Assembly (NCBI GenBank): GCA_026419635.1
Contig: JANZZB010000018.1
Location: 1-16,666, forward strand
Source: Clostridiales bacterium
GTDB taxonomy: Bacteria; Bacillota; Clostridia; Oscillospirales; Butyricicoccaceae
Length of the DNA stretch: 16,666 nucleotides
Reading direction: 5' to 3'
A model generated the notes under the pieces. That model saw only the letters and a program-made list of their open reading frames with translations. It did no database searches and was not told where the DNA came from. Positions 7,710 through 15,231 of the stretch are shown piece by piece; the stretch's first letter is position 1; every line of letters starts with the position of its first letter. Position numbers and translations under genes: made by a program.

Positions 7710-10154
7710 TCAGACGTTTATTTGTGTTTTCTTTCGAGTATTGGATTTTACTATTTTTATCAGACAATTTACAACATCTGCATCAAGCTGGGTACTGGAA
7801 TGAAGAAGCAATTCTTTTAATGCTGCCTCTTTTGTGAACGATTCTCTGTAAGGCCGATTACTGATCATCGCGTCATAAGAGTCTGCAACAGCTAATATTC
7901 GCGACATTAAAGGGATGTCATCATCCTTTAAACCTTTTGGGTAACCCGAACCATCCAGTCGTTCATGATGCATTAAAATGTATTGTGCGATTTCCGACAT
8001 TGCTGCTGTTGAGTTAAGTATCCTATATCCGATTTCGGGGTGGCGCTTCATTTCATCCCATTCGCTTTTGGTTAGTAGCGATGTCTTATTTAATATTTCT
8101 TCATTCAGTGCAATTTTACCTATATCGTGTACAAGACCAATTACTTTCAGCTTGTTAAGATCGGATTCTTTTAAGCCAAGCGCTTTGCCGATCTTAAAGC
8201 AAAGGTCACTTACTCTTCTGGAATGTTTCTCCTCTCGTGGGTTTTTTTCAAATAAAGTATGTAAGATGGTGTCAATTGTTTTCCCTCTTACGCTGGACGT
8301 TTCAATCAGTTTGATGCGATACATTTTGTCTTCCGCAAATTTGATAATACTGTTGATATTTTGTTGATTATCAGTTTTTGTATCAAATCCAAAAGAAACC
8401 GATATTTTAATAGAGCCTATTTTCGAAGCGGAGCATTTGTTGCTAATAATATTTACGATTTTTTCCGTTTCTTCATAGCCTGTGTTCGGCAATAAAATAA
8501 GAAACTCGTCGCCGCCCCAGCGAGCAAGAATATCGTTTGGCCGGCAGGTATTTTTTAATACATTTGCAACCATACGGAGTAGCCGGTCTCCCATTTGATG
8601 ACCGAACGCATCGTTAACAAGTTTTAAATCATTTACATCCCCAATGATAATGGAGACAGGGCTAATGTTAACAGTTTCAAATTTCCGTAATTGATCATCA
8701 AAAAACCTGCGATTGCATAATCCGGTAAGGCTATCGTGATAGCTGTTGTATAAAATAATTTCTTCATTTTTCTTTGATTCGGTAATATCCTGAACCACCC
8801 CGGATATAACGGCCACTTTGCTTACCTTATCTAAAACTAATTTGGAACTTAAAAATAAAAAGCGTTCCTGCGAGTCATTTAAACGTTTAATTTTATATTG
8901 CACTTCTAAGTTTTTTTGTTTTTTTAATTGTTCAAGTATTTGATCCACTTTTGATCTATACTCCGGGTGAATACATCGAAGTGCTGTCTTAAATGGCAGT
9001 TCTGGAACATAAGGCGCAATTCCATGAATCCGAAACGCTTCTTCGGAAGCATGAATTTTCATTGTTTTTAAATTTAGTTCCCAGCTGCCGACATGTGCTA
9101 CCATTTGTGCCATACTTAAGCGGCTTTCGCTTTTTTTTAAATAGTTACGTTCATCTAAAATTTTGCTCAGCATTTTATTCACTGTTTTGCTTAAAACAGA
9201 CAATTCACTGCCCAAAAATTCCGGGAGTTTTTCAAAAACTTCGCTGTCTAAATTAATACCTTCTATTCGTTTTGTCAGTGTATCAATCGGCTTTGAAATG
9301 TATTTGTTCAGTAGTAGAAGCACAAAAAGCAGAACGATTATAATAAATGCAGAAAAAAAACCGCATAGAACGGATATCTGGGATTGACCCGTTATAAAAA
9401 AACGCATCTCTCTTTTTAATACTAAAACCGGAAATGATGACTTATTTGAATTGTTTAATAATACGTATCCTGTAATCGTTGCATCATCTTTATTTACTAC
9501 GGTTTTATTCGCCGTGTTCCCGGGATAAAATAAGGTTTTATCTTGCAAAGAAGCTACTGTGATTTCTCCTCCTGTTTGCCGACTTAAATCATAGATCATA
9601 TCATTATCGATTACCCGACCTATTATCATTGTTCCGTTTTCTGGTTTTTTTCGTAACGAATCGGTTACATCTGATTCCGCAACGATGAAATATTGCTGGC
9701 CGAATTTTATTATGTTTGGTATGGCATTTTCTTTACTAAAAGCATGGTCTATATCTTGAATCAAATGTTCCGGAAAGGCTGTAAACTCTTTATTATTTAG
9801 ATCAAAGTATGATTTATACACAACAGAATGTGTTTTACTATAAATAATAATAAAATTTACATTTAGGGTTATAAAGTCAGTTTTTGTAAGATTTCGGCTT
9901 GGAAAATCGGGGTTTGTTAAATTGCAAAATTCATAAGTATCATCCCAATGCCCCCAGTCTTCCGCTACTGTTTTATATCTTGATTTTTTCTCGTTAAAGT
10001 ACGAAGTGATATTATTTATATTATTTAACATTTGTTTCTTTTCCTGATCGATTAGAAGTTTAGAAAAAAAGAATTGGAATAATAAATTTGCAAATATAAT
10101 TAAAACAAATGTACTTGCTATTAAAATAATAGAGAGTTTATGGCTTATTTTCAA
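7710..10154 (-). CDS. Membrane CHASE4-like/HAMP/PAS/GGDEF/HD-GYP c-di-GMP enzyme
   Basis: An 814-residue sensor carrying both c-di-GMP synthesis and hydrolysis domains. Order: membrane segment 8-31; extracytoplasmic CHASE4-like domain about 40-255, with the DWGHWDDTYEF signature at 66-76; membrane segment 260-283; HAMP about 284-338; PAS/PAC about 345-460; GGDEF about 465-620; HD-GYP about 635-805. The cyclase site RWGGDEF is intact (GGDEF 547-551), and an inhibitory I-site RPND (538-541) lies the canonical five residues before it. The hydrolase has HDIGK (676-680) and HHERLDGSGYPKG. It starts with TTG, supported by GGAGGG six bases upstream. It stands alone between the PTS and efflux operons. 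Which activity dominates, and the ligand sensed, cannot be read from sequence. Confidence 0.93.
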   Translation of the reverse strand: MKISHKLSIILIASTFVLIIFANLLFQFFFSKLLIDQEKKQMLNNINNITSYFNEKKSRYKTVAEDWGHWDDTYEFCNLTNPDFPSRNLTKTDFITLNVNFIIIYSKTHSVVYKSYFDLNNKEFTAFPEHLIQDIDHAFSKENAIPNIIKFGQQYFIVAESDVTDSLRKKPENGTMIIGRVIDNDMIYDLSRQTGGEITVASLQDKTLFYPGNTANKTVVNKDDATITGYVLLNNSNKSSFPVLVLKREMRFFITGQSQISVLCGFFSAFIIIVLLFVLLLLNKYISKPIDTLTKRIEGINLDSEVFEKLPEFLGSELSVLSKTVNKMLSKILDERNYLKKSESRLSMAQMVAHVGSWELNLKTMKIHASEEAFRIHGIAPYVPELPFKTALRCIHPEYRSKVDQILEQLKKQKNLEVQYKIKRLNDSQERFLFLSSKLVLDKVSKVAVISGVVQDITESKKNEEIILYNSYHDSLTGLCNRRFFDDQLRKFETVNISPVSIIIGDVNDLKLVNDAFGHQMGDRLLRMVANVLKNTCRPNDILARWGGDEFLILLPNTGYEETEKIVNIISNKCSASKIGSIKISVSFGFDTKTDNQQNINSIIKFAEDKMYRIKLIETSSVRGKTIDTILHTLFEKNPREEKHSRRVSDLCFKIGKALGLKESDLNKLKVIGLVHDIGKIALNEEILNKTSLLTKSEWDEMKRHPEIGYRILNSTAAMSEIAQYILMHHERLDGSGYPKGLKDDDIPLMSRILAVADSYDAMISNRPYRESFTKEAALKELLLHSSTQLDADVVNCLIKIVKSNTRKKTQINV

Positions 10155-10252
10155 AAAATTCCCTCCGTATCAGGTTGAAAAAATTGTATAATAATGATTA
10201 ATATTACCATTTTTTATCAAAATTTACAAGAATTTGTACTTTCCGAAAATAA

Positions 10253-10278
10253 AGCCGGATGCAAAAAAGCATCCGGCT
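10253..10278. terminator. Terminator-like hairpin, left copy
   Basis: A perfect 10-bp stem, AGCCGGATGC (10253-10262) with GCATCCGGCT (10269-10278), around an AAAAAA loop. On the minus strand it is followed by TTTATTTT, so it can act as an intrinsic terminator. The stem and loop match the hairpin at 10465-10500 except for one loop base. It lies about 100 bases upstream of the c-di-GMP gene start, where it would insulate that gene from the efflux operon. Confidence 0.65.
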
Positions 10279-10464
10279 GAGGCTATCGATACAGTCGACA
10301 GCCTTCGAGAGGGAATCCGATTCCCCCTCGATACTTCCCCAGGTGCGGACAAAATCTGAAGATTTTGTCCAATGTGTCCTCCGGCGGCGCATGTCCGCCT
10401 GCGGACTAATCTTACATTAAGGGGTTTCGACCCCTTAACAATCCCTAAATATACTTTTTCGACA
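10279..10464. repeat. Non-coding palindrome cluster between two copies of a terminator hairpin
   Basis: This gene-free stretch holds successive inverted repeats. 10281-10303 has GGCT/AGCC arms enclosing ATCGAT and GTCGAC. 10306-10330 has 11-bp arms with one mismatch and a CCG loop. 10347-10370 is GGACAAAATC/GATTTTGTCC, perfect, with a TGAA loop. 10393-10406 is GTCCGC/GCGGAC. 10417-10438 is TTAAGGGG/CCCCTTAA with a TTTCGA loop. Short frames crossing it on the minus strand (10204-10392, 10224-10481) run through the hairpins, resemble no family I know and look spurious. Composition is richer in G+C than the flanks. It could be a dispersed palindromic element or a structured RNA; I cannot decide. 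Confidence 0.6.
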
Positions 10465-10500
10465 TTTAAAGCCGGATGCAAGAAAGCATCCGGCTTTAAA
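10465..10500 (-). terminator. Terminator of the efflux operon, right hairpin copy
   Basis: A perfect 15-bp stem, TTTAAAGCCGGATGC (10465-10479) with its complement (10486-10500), around AAGAAA. It begins 20 bases past the stop of the adaptor gene at 10521. The core ten base pairs are the same as in the hairpin at 10253-10278. The trailing T-run is short (CTTTAAA), so efficiency may be moderate. Confidence 0.75.
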
Positions 10501-10520
10501 TAATAATGATTTTATAAATA

Positions 10521-11672
10521 CTAACTTTTTAACGAAACGGAGACTTCTGCAGTCATCCCGGACTTTAATATTCCTTTCTCATCCGTAATAGCTACTTTTA
10601 CTTTTGTGGCAATATGCTTTTCATCTGGGGTCGATTGTTTATCTTTGGGTGTGTATTCATGCTTCAGAGCAATATAACTCACTCTGCCGGTTAAGGTACC
10701 TGTCGGTGTTTTAACAGATAGTGATTGATTATAATAGATTTTATCTAAATATTGATCCGGTATGTAGCAAAGAACATATAAATCGTTAGAAACGGCAATA
10801 TCGGCGATATTGCTACCGATGTTTACCACGTCGCCCTGTTCATAATTTTTGCTGATTATGATTCCATCGTTTTGTGCAGTAATGTTGCATTCTTTTAAGT
10901 TATGGTTAGCTAGATTTAACTGTGCGACGGATTGTTCGACATCGGCTTTTGCAGCGTCAATTGTTTGCTTTGTTGATCCCTTTTTAAGAAGCTTAAGTTG
11001 TGCATTAGCGGCTTCTAAATTTGCCCGTGCGATTTCAATAGATTGTGTAGTGGACCCGTCTTCGAGAAGTGTAAGTGCTGTTTTCGCGCTTTCAAGTTGT
11101 AATTTTGCAGACATCAGTTGTTTTTGCGACGTATCGGATTTTAACTTTGCAGAATCAAGATCATTTTGGGACAAAGCGCCGGATTTGAATAAATCCAATG
11201 CTTTAGAGTATTGGGTTTTATTATAATCATAAGTAATTTGAGCTAAATTAACACTTTCCTGAGCATTCGATACATTGATTTTGCCTTGTTGAATTTGTTC
11301 CGACCGGTTTCCTGCAAGCAGCAGATCCAGTTGTGCTTTCGCGGCGTGAACCTGAGCTTCTGCTTGCTCAATTTGTTCCGGACGTGTTCCGGCAAGAAGT
11401 TCTTGAAGTTTTGCCTTTTTCATGTTTACGATCGCTTGCTGTTGCAGGACCGCATAGCTTTGGTTGGTATTATCAATAACCGCAATAATATCTCCTTTTT
11501 TAACCGGCTCGCCCTGCTGGAAATTGAACTGAATAATTTTACCGGAGAAGGTGCTTACAGCGGATACAATATTGTTTTGGATATCTCCTTTTAATATTAA
11601 GTCGTTTTTTAATCCGGAGCAGCCTGATGTAAAAAAGACAAAAATTATAATCAAAATAAAAGCTTTTTTCAT
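10521..11672 (-). CDS. HlyD-like membrane fusion (adaptor) lipoprotein of efflux pump
   Basis: Probable extracytoplasmic adaptor for the ABC exporter encoded upstream in the same operon. A signal segment (4-17) leads to Cys18 in FTSGC, a slightly atypical lipobox suggesting a lipid-anchored protein. A biotinyl/lipoyl-like half (about 38-70, with FNFQQGEPVKKGD) is followed by a long alpha-helical hairpin (about 75-260), then the second lipoyl half (ITAQNDGIIISKNYEQGDVVN) and a beta-barrel domain to residue 383. The hairpin carries four copies of a roughly 25-residue unit (LLAGTR-, LLAGNR-, LLEDGS-, LLKKGS-), two on each side of the turn, as in the YbhG/YhiI group. Its ATG overlaps the tetR-type stop in ATGA, with GGGAGG seven bases upstream. 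Substrate unknown. Confidence 0.88.
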   Translation of the reverse strand: MKKAFILIIIFVFFTSGCSGLKNDLILKGDIQNNIVSAVSTFSGKIIQFNFQQGEPVKKGDIIAVIDNTNQSYAVLQQQAIVNMKKAKLQELLAGTRPEQIEQAEAQVHAAKAQLDLLLAGNRSEQIQQGKINVSNAQESVNLAQITYDYNKTQYSKALDLFKSGALSQNDLDSAKLKSDTSQKQLMSAKLQLESAKTALTLLEDGSTTQSIEIARANLEAANAQLKLLKKGSTKQTIDAAKADVEQSVAQLNLANHNLKECNITAQNDGIIISKNYEQGDVVNIGSNIADIAVSNDLYVLCYIPDQYLDKIYYNQSLSVKTPTGTLTGRVSYIALKHEYTPKDKQSTPDEKHIATKVKVAITDEKGILKSGMTAEVSVSLKS

Positions 11673-12358
11673 AATGCAGCCTCCCTTGAGAGTTCTATCT
11701 TATTATCGGTTATGCTAAGTCCATGCAGGATATATTGTGCAAGATAATCCGGCTCTTTATCGTAATCTACATTAAAATGAAATGAAGCGATAAAAATTGT
11801 AAAAAAGTATCCCATCATGGAAGTCAGCAGCAGATGAACAATAGTTTCGCTGGGAATATTTATGATTTGCCCCTTTTCTTTGAATCGATCAATTGCCTGA
11901 ATAAGCTTCTCCATGTTCGGGAACAAAACCGATTCCGACATGGTATCCCGCAGTTCCGGATGAAGGGGCACTTCCTGAACCAGTACTTTGATAAGAGGGG
12001 TATTTTTTAATATGAACTCTTTTCGGTTTTGAATGACATCTTTTATAAAGTCCTCGAATTTTTCATAGGGACTTTCAAAAATTCGTGTTAAATCGCTCAT
12101 ATGGCTTTTTGAGGAAGGAGATTTATTTAGATAATTGGGGATAGCAAGCAACATTTCAAGTTTTGTTTTATAATGCCGAAAGATCGTTCCTTCCCCGACA
12201 CCCGCTTTTTTGGCAATTTCACTGGTTGTTGTAGCCGAATAGCCTTTTTCTGAAAATATTTCTATGGCAGCGCTTATAATACAAATTTGTTTATCTGTCA
12301 TAGTTATATTGGTGTTTTCTGACTCGGATAATTCTTTAAAGAAATTCTTAAGGCTCAT
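11669..12358 (-). CDS. TetR/AcrR-family repressor within the efflux operon
   Basis: A 229-residue DNA-binding regulator. The N-terminal helix-turn-helix (about 28-70) reads AIEIFSEKGYSATTTSEIAKK, then GVGEGTIFRHYKTK, the TetR pattern. The rest is an all-helical ligand-binding and dimer domain with no recognisable ligand signature. It starts 19 bases after the permease stop, with GGGGTG shortly before the ATG, and ends in a 4-base overlap with the adaptor gene. An internal ATG at residue 20 lacks a ribosome site. Encoded in its own target operon, it most likely represses the promoter at 14183-14211 through the palindrome at 14156-14174. The inducer is unknown. Confidence 0.9.
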   Translation of the reverse strand: MSLKNFFKELSESENTNITMTDKQICIISAAIEIFSEKGYSATTTSEIAKKAGVGEGTIFRHYKTKLEMLLAIPNYLNKSPSSKSHMSDLTRIFESPYEKFEDFIKDVIQNRKEFILKNTPLIKVLVQEVPLHPELRDTMSESVLFPNMEKLIQAIDRFKEKGQIINIPSETIVHLLLTSMMGYFFTIFIASFHFNVDYDKEPDYLAQYILHGLSITDNKIELSREAAL

Positions 12359-12377
12359 TTTTTCACCCCATTATCGC

Positions 12378-13394
12378 TCATATTTTTCGGTGCTTTTTTA
12401 AGGCTAGAATATTGGCAACGGTAAAAAAGGCACAGAAAGCAATTAAGACAACAACATCTGTTGCGATATCATTCCAGCCTTTTCCGCGGATCATAATGTT
12501 TCTCAAAGCATCGGCAGCATACCATAACGGCATGATACGTCCAATATACTGAAGCCACGGAGTCATTGTGCTCAAGTCAAACAAGCCTGAAAAGAATACC
12601 TGTGGAACTACAATAATTGGGATAAATTGAATCATTTGAAGCTCGTTATTGGCATAAGCGGATATGAACGTTCCAATTGTCAAGGCGACTAACGCGGTCA
12701 ATATCGTTATGAGAAGTACCAGAATAAAGGAACCGACCATCATGATATTCAAAATACTAATGGAATACCATGCGATGAGTGATGACTGTAATATGGTAAA
12801 GACGCCGAAACCAAGAATATATCCCATGACAAGTTCCCATCGCCGTAAAGGAGTGGCAAGGATACGTTCAAGTGTTCCGGTATCCCGCTCGCTTAAGAAC
12901 GAGACTCCTGCAATTAAAAAAACAAAAAAGAAGATAAAGAATCCAATTAAAATGGGACCAAAATTATCAAAAGACGACATGTTTTTATAACCGTACAAAT
13001 AAGTGATGTCCGGTTTAATCATCGAGATTGTTTGCTGCAATGCATTTTGTGTAAGCCTGATTACTGCATTACTTTTTGATGGATCGCTTCCTTCCAGTTT
13101 AATGTACGGAATACCACCCCTAAAATTGATCACTGCGTCGATCTTGGACAATTCAAGTGCGTTCTCCGCTTCATATTCAGAATAGCGTACTATTTTAGCA
13201 TCATTGTCTTCTAATTTATTTATAAAGCTGAGCGGTGCATTTACAACTCCGATTTTCGGATGGTATTCAGCTCCGTTAAAAATGAAGGACATTAAAGTCA
13301 AAACAAGCATCGGCGCTAAAATCATTAAACCAATTGTTCGTTTATCGTGACCTTGTTGGCGTAAAATGCGGAGCATAACCGCTTTTACTCTCAT
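12378..13394 (-). CDS. ABC-2 type exporter permease
   Basis: A 338-residue integral membrane subunit of an ABC exporter. One membrane helix lies near the N-terminus (about 21-40), then an extracytoplasmic domain (about 41-140). Five further helices follow, at about 145-167, 190-212, 218-245, 253-272 and 312-331. The cytoplasmic SERDTGTLERILATPLRRWE segment (168-187) is the hallmark of ABC-2 permeases with a YhgE/YbhS-like N-terminal domain. It overlaps the ATPase stop by four bases (ATGA), indicating translational coupling. A single permease gene implies a homodimer. Likely exports a hydrophobic compound or drug, but the substrate is not determinable. Confidence 0.9.
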   Translation of the reverse strand: MRVKAVMLRILRQQGHDKRTIGLMILAPMLVLTLMSFIFNGAEYHPKIGVVNAPLSFINKLEDNDAKIVRYSEYEAENALELSKIDAVINFRGGIPYIKLEGSDPSKSNAVIRLTQNALQQTISMIKPDITYLYGYKNMSSFDNFGPILIGFFIFFFVFLIAGVSFLSERDTGTLERILATPLRRWELVMGYILGFGVFTILQSSLIAWYSISILNIMMVGSFILVLLITILTALVALTIGTFISAYANNELQMIQFIPIIVVPQVFFSGLFDLSTMTPWLQYIGRIMPLWYAADALRNIMIRGKGWNDIATDVVVLIAFCAFFTVANILALKKHRKI

Positions 13395-14137
13395 TCTCTT
13401 GCACCTCCGTAGAACAGAAATGCATCTTCGATTGTATTTGAAGAAGTCGCTTTTTTTAGTTCATAGGGAGAACCCACTGCTATCAGTTTTCCTTCCCGAA
13501 TCATTCCCAGATTGTCACATTTTTCAGCCTCATCCATAACATGAGTCGTAACCAGTATCGTCGTACCGTTTGAACGCAATTTATAAAGTTCCTCCCAGAC
13601 AGACTTTCGAAGTACGGGGTCAATTCCTACGGTAGGCTCATCGAGTATTAATACCGGAGGCTCATGTAAAAGAGCAATTGCTAGGGAGAGACGGCGTTTC
13701 ATACCACCTGAATATTGCTTGACTTGTTTTTTTAAATGTCCAGATAATTCAACCAGTTGCATGACTTCTTCTATACGCTGTTTTTGACGGGCTTTTGAAA
13801 GTTCGTACATGGAGGCAAAAAATTGTAGATTTTCGAGTGCAGTAAGTTCTCCGTACAAGGCATCGGATTGTGCCATATATCCGACTTTACTCATCATTTT
13901 CAGGCTGGGCATTTTTTCGCCAAGCAGGTAGATTTCACCGCTTGTAGCTGTTTCAATTCCTGCAATCAATTTTACTAAAGTTGTTTTCCCGGAGCCGGAC
14001 GGACCGAGGAGCCCTAATATCTGAGAGTATGGTACTTCGATATTAATATCAAAAAGGACTGGCTTTTTACCGAACGATTTATTAATGTGATCAGCCCGGA
14101 TACAAGGCAAGTGGTTTATGCTAGTTGCACGATCCAT
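13391..14137 (-). CDS. ABC transporter ATP-binding protein of the efflux operon
   Basis: ATPase powering the ABC-2 permease. From the chosen start the 248 residues show Walker A GPSGSGKT (45-52), the Q-loop glutamine at 90 in YMAQSDALYGELT, signature YSGGM (142-146), Walker B LILDEP (163-168) and the switch histidine at 199 in TTHVMDEAEKC: a complete DrrA/YbhF-like nucleotide-binding domain. The frame could extend to a GTG at 14170, but that codon lies inside the operator palindrome. The ATG at 14137 has AAGGAG seven bases upstream, so I start there. It is first gene of the operon, directly behind the promoter and operator. Confidence 0.93.
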   Translation of the reverse strand: MDRATSINHLPCIRADHINKSFGKKPVLFDINIEVPYSQILGLLGPSGSGKTTLVKLIAGIETATSGEIYLLGEKMPSLKMMSKVGYMAQSDALYGELTALENLQFFASMYELSKARQKQRIEEVMQLVELSGHLKKQVKQYSGGMKRRLSLAIALLHEPPVLILDEPTVGIDPVLRKSVWEELYKLRSNGTTILVTTHVMDEAEKCDNLGMIREGKLIAVGSPYELKKATSSNTIEDAFLFYGGARE

Positions 14138-14155
14138 AGAACTGCTCCTTTTCTC

Positions 14156-14174
14156 TGAGTGAGTGTTCACTCAC
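14156..14174. promoter_or_regulatory. Palindromic TetR-type operator
   Basis: TGAGTGA-GTGT-TCACTCA (14156-14173) is a perfect inverted repeat. Shifted two bases, GTGAGTG-TT-CACTCAC (14159-14174) is also perfect, giving two overlapping registers. It sits directly downstream of the -10 box, over the predicted transcript start and the first about 20 transcribed bases, where bound repressor would block initiation. The TetR-family gene in the same operon is the obvious ligand. Confidence 0.75.
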
Positions 14175-14182
14175 ATAAGCAA

Positions 14183-14211
14183 ATTATACGTATATAACTT
14201 GTCTTTGTCAA
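14183..14211 (-). promoter_or_regulatory. Perfect-consensus sigma-A promoter of the efflux operon
   Basis: Minus strand TTGACA (14211-14206), a 17-base spacer, and TATAAT (14188-14183) match consensus at all twelve positions with ideal spacing. Such strength only makes sense under tight repression, which the adjoining palindrome supplies. The leader to the ATPase ATG at 14137 is about 40 bases. Confidence 0.85.
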
Positions 14212-14226
14212 TTAAATTTAATAAAT

Positions 14227-14262
14227 AAAAGGACTCCAACTTTTAATAGTTTGAGTCCTTTT
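14227..14262 (-). terminator. Terminator of the tRNA-Gly gene
   Basis: A 15-bp stem with one mismatch (14227-14241 with 14248-14262) around a TTTAAT loop, followed on the minus strand by TTTTATTTATT. It starts about 15 bases beyond the tRNA CCA end and separates the tRNA from the efflux promoter. Confidence 0.8.
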
Positions 14263-14276
14263 GTATCTTTTTAATC

Positions 14277-14350
14277 TGGAGCGGGTGAAGGGAATCGAAC
14301 CCTCGCGTTCAGCTTGGGAAGCTGACATTCTGCCATTGAATCACACCCGC
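14277..14350 (-). tRNA. tRNA-Gly, anticodon CCC
   Basis: The minus strand folds as a standard cloverleaf. The acceptor GCGGGTG pairs fully with CACCCGC; the D arm is ATTC/GAAT; the anticodon stem TCAGC/GCTGA closes the loop TTCCCAA, giving anticodon CCC (reads GGG); the T arm is GAGGG-TTCGATT-CCCTT, one G-T pair included. The discriminator is T and CCA is encoded (14279-14277). Length is 74 bases with CCA. A TATAAT and a terminator flank it, so it is probably a single-gene unit. Confidence 0.95.
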
Positions 14351-14364
14351 AGACGGTATCTCTT

Positions 14365-14370
14365 ATTATA
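14365..14370 (-). promoter_or_regulatory. -10 box of a probable tRNA-Gly promoter
   Basis: TATAAT on the minus strand at 14370-14365, 14 bases before the mature tRNA 5' end. TTGAAA at 14396-14391 is the best -35 look-alike but gives a 20-base spacer, so only the -10 is called. Read-through from the upstream membrane-protein gene is also possible, since I see no terminator between them. Confidence 0.4.
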
Positions 14371-14417
14371 GCGATTTACATACATTAAGATTTCAAGTAT
14401 TTTTTTATTGATCTGAA

Positions 14418-15131
14418 TTACTGCATGAATTTTATTAATTCAATGATACCCATTAAAATTGGCTGGTGAAGCAGATAGATCCAAAGAGTTTTTCGCCCCG
14501 CAGACGCAAAAAACGGAGATTTAAAGTCATAAAACAAAGCGGGCAGTTTTCCCGCCAGGATGAGTTTCCCAAACCATATTCCGAATAAATAAATAAACAT
14601 CCATGGAAAAATGGGAAAGTAATCGGTTGAAACAAAATTAGGAGTATAAAGCCCAAACAACCATAAATAAGGGATGGAATGCGGCTGATCCAGATAATAT
14701 TTCAAGATAATAAAAAGTATTACAAATACAGCAGGATGAATCTTAGTAACAATACGATCTATTTGCTTGCTAAATAACGCATACAAGAGGGCGCAAACAC
14801 CAAGAAAATGCAATATCCCGAATTTAACATATGCTTCCGGGTCAAACCACCATGTAATAATCGTCACGGCCAAAGCTGCAAGCACTATTTTTATTGCTCG
14901 TTTCATATTGTTTCGCGAGAATTGGGTGGAAGCTCCGGACATCAGAATAAAAAGCGACGCAAATAAAACCTGAAGGAAATTGACAAACGGATTAAATAAA
15001 ATATAGGCAGGAAAGGAAGTAAAAGACACAAGGTCATAAAAAAAATGATACAAAACCATAAGCAGGATCGATAATCCGCGCACGGCGTCAATAATTTCAA
15101 TACGTCCATGTCGGTTTTTCTGCATGTCCAT
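14418..15131 (-). CDS. DUF1624/HGSNAT-type multi-pass membrane protein, possible acyltransferase
   Basis: A 237-residue membrane protein with about seven hydrophobic helices. The opening IEIIDAVRGLSILLMVLYHFFYD (with Arg19 and His29), GILHFLGVCALLYAL (His108) and the C-terminal GRKTLWIYLLHQPIL (His222) are typical of the DUF1624 / heparan-alpha-glucosaminide N-acetyltransferase-like family. Eukaryotic relatives transfer acetyl groups across membranes; the bacterial small forms have no assigned substrate, so acyl transfer to an envelope glycan is only a guess. An AGGCAGGA site lies eight bases before the ATG at 15131; a second ATG two codons on is possible. It lies 100 bases downstream of ychF on the same strand without a visible terminator between, so it may be cotranscribed. 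Confidence 0.85.
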   Translation of the reverse strand: MDMQKNRHGRIEIIDAVRGLSILLMVLYHFFYDLVSFTSFPAYILFNPFVNFLQVLFASLFILMSGASTQFSRNNMKRAIKIVLAALAVTIITWWFDPEAYVKFGILHFLGVCALLYALFSKQIDRIVTKIHPAVFVILFIILKYYLDQPHSIPYLWLFGLYTPNFVSTDYFPIFPWMFIYLFGIWFGKLILAGKLPALFYDFKSPFFASAGRKTLWIYLLHQPILMGIIELIKFMQ

Positions 15132-15231
15132 CTGAACGATCCTGCCTTTCTGTATTCTTTACATGCAATGACAGTAGGAACCTTTTTTAATTGTTAGCCT
15201 TTATTCTATGTTTTTAAACATCCGAGGCTTG

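Noticed and set aside
7978..8367. 129-codon plus-strand frame opposite the HD-GYP region
   Set aside because: Antisense shadow of a clearly coding strand with conserved catalytic motifs.
10204..10481. Two overlapping minus-strand frames of 62 and 85 codons
   Set aside because: They run through the hairpin cluster and terminator stems, lack ribosome sites I trust and show no protein-like pattern.
10253..10500. CRISPR array
   Set aside because: Only two copies of one hairpin, about 200 bases apart, and no regularly spaced repeats or cas genes.
10849..11226. 125-codon plus-strand frame opposite the adaptor gene
   Set aside because: Its serine-, alanine- and cysteine-rich translation mirrors the repetitive coiled-coil coding strand; no start signals.
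14138..14170. GTG start at 14170 for the ABC ATPase
   Set aside because: The codon is inside the operator palindrome; the ATG at 14137 has AAGGAG at ideal distance and begins the domain normally.
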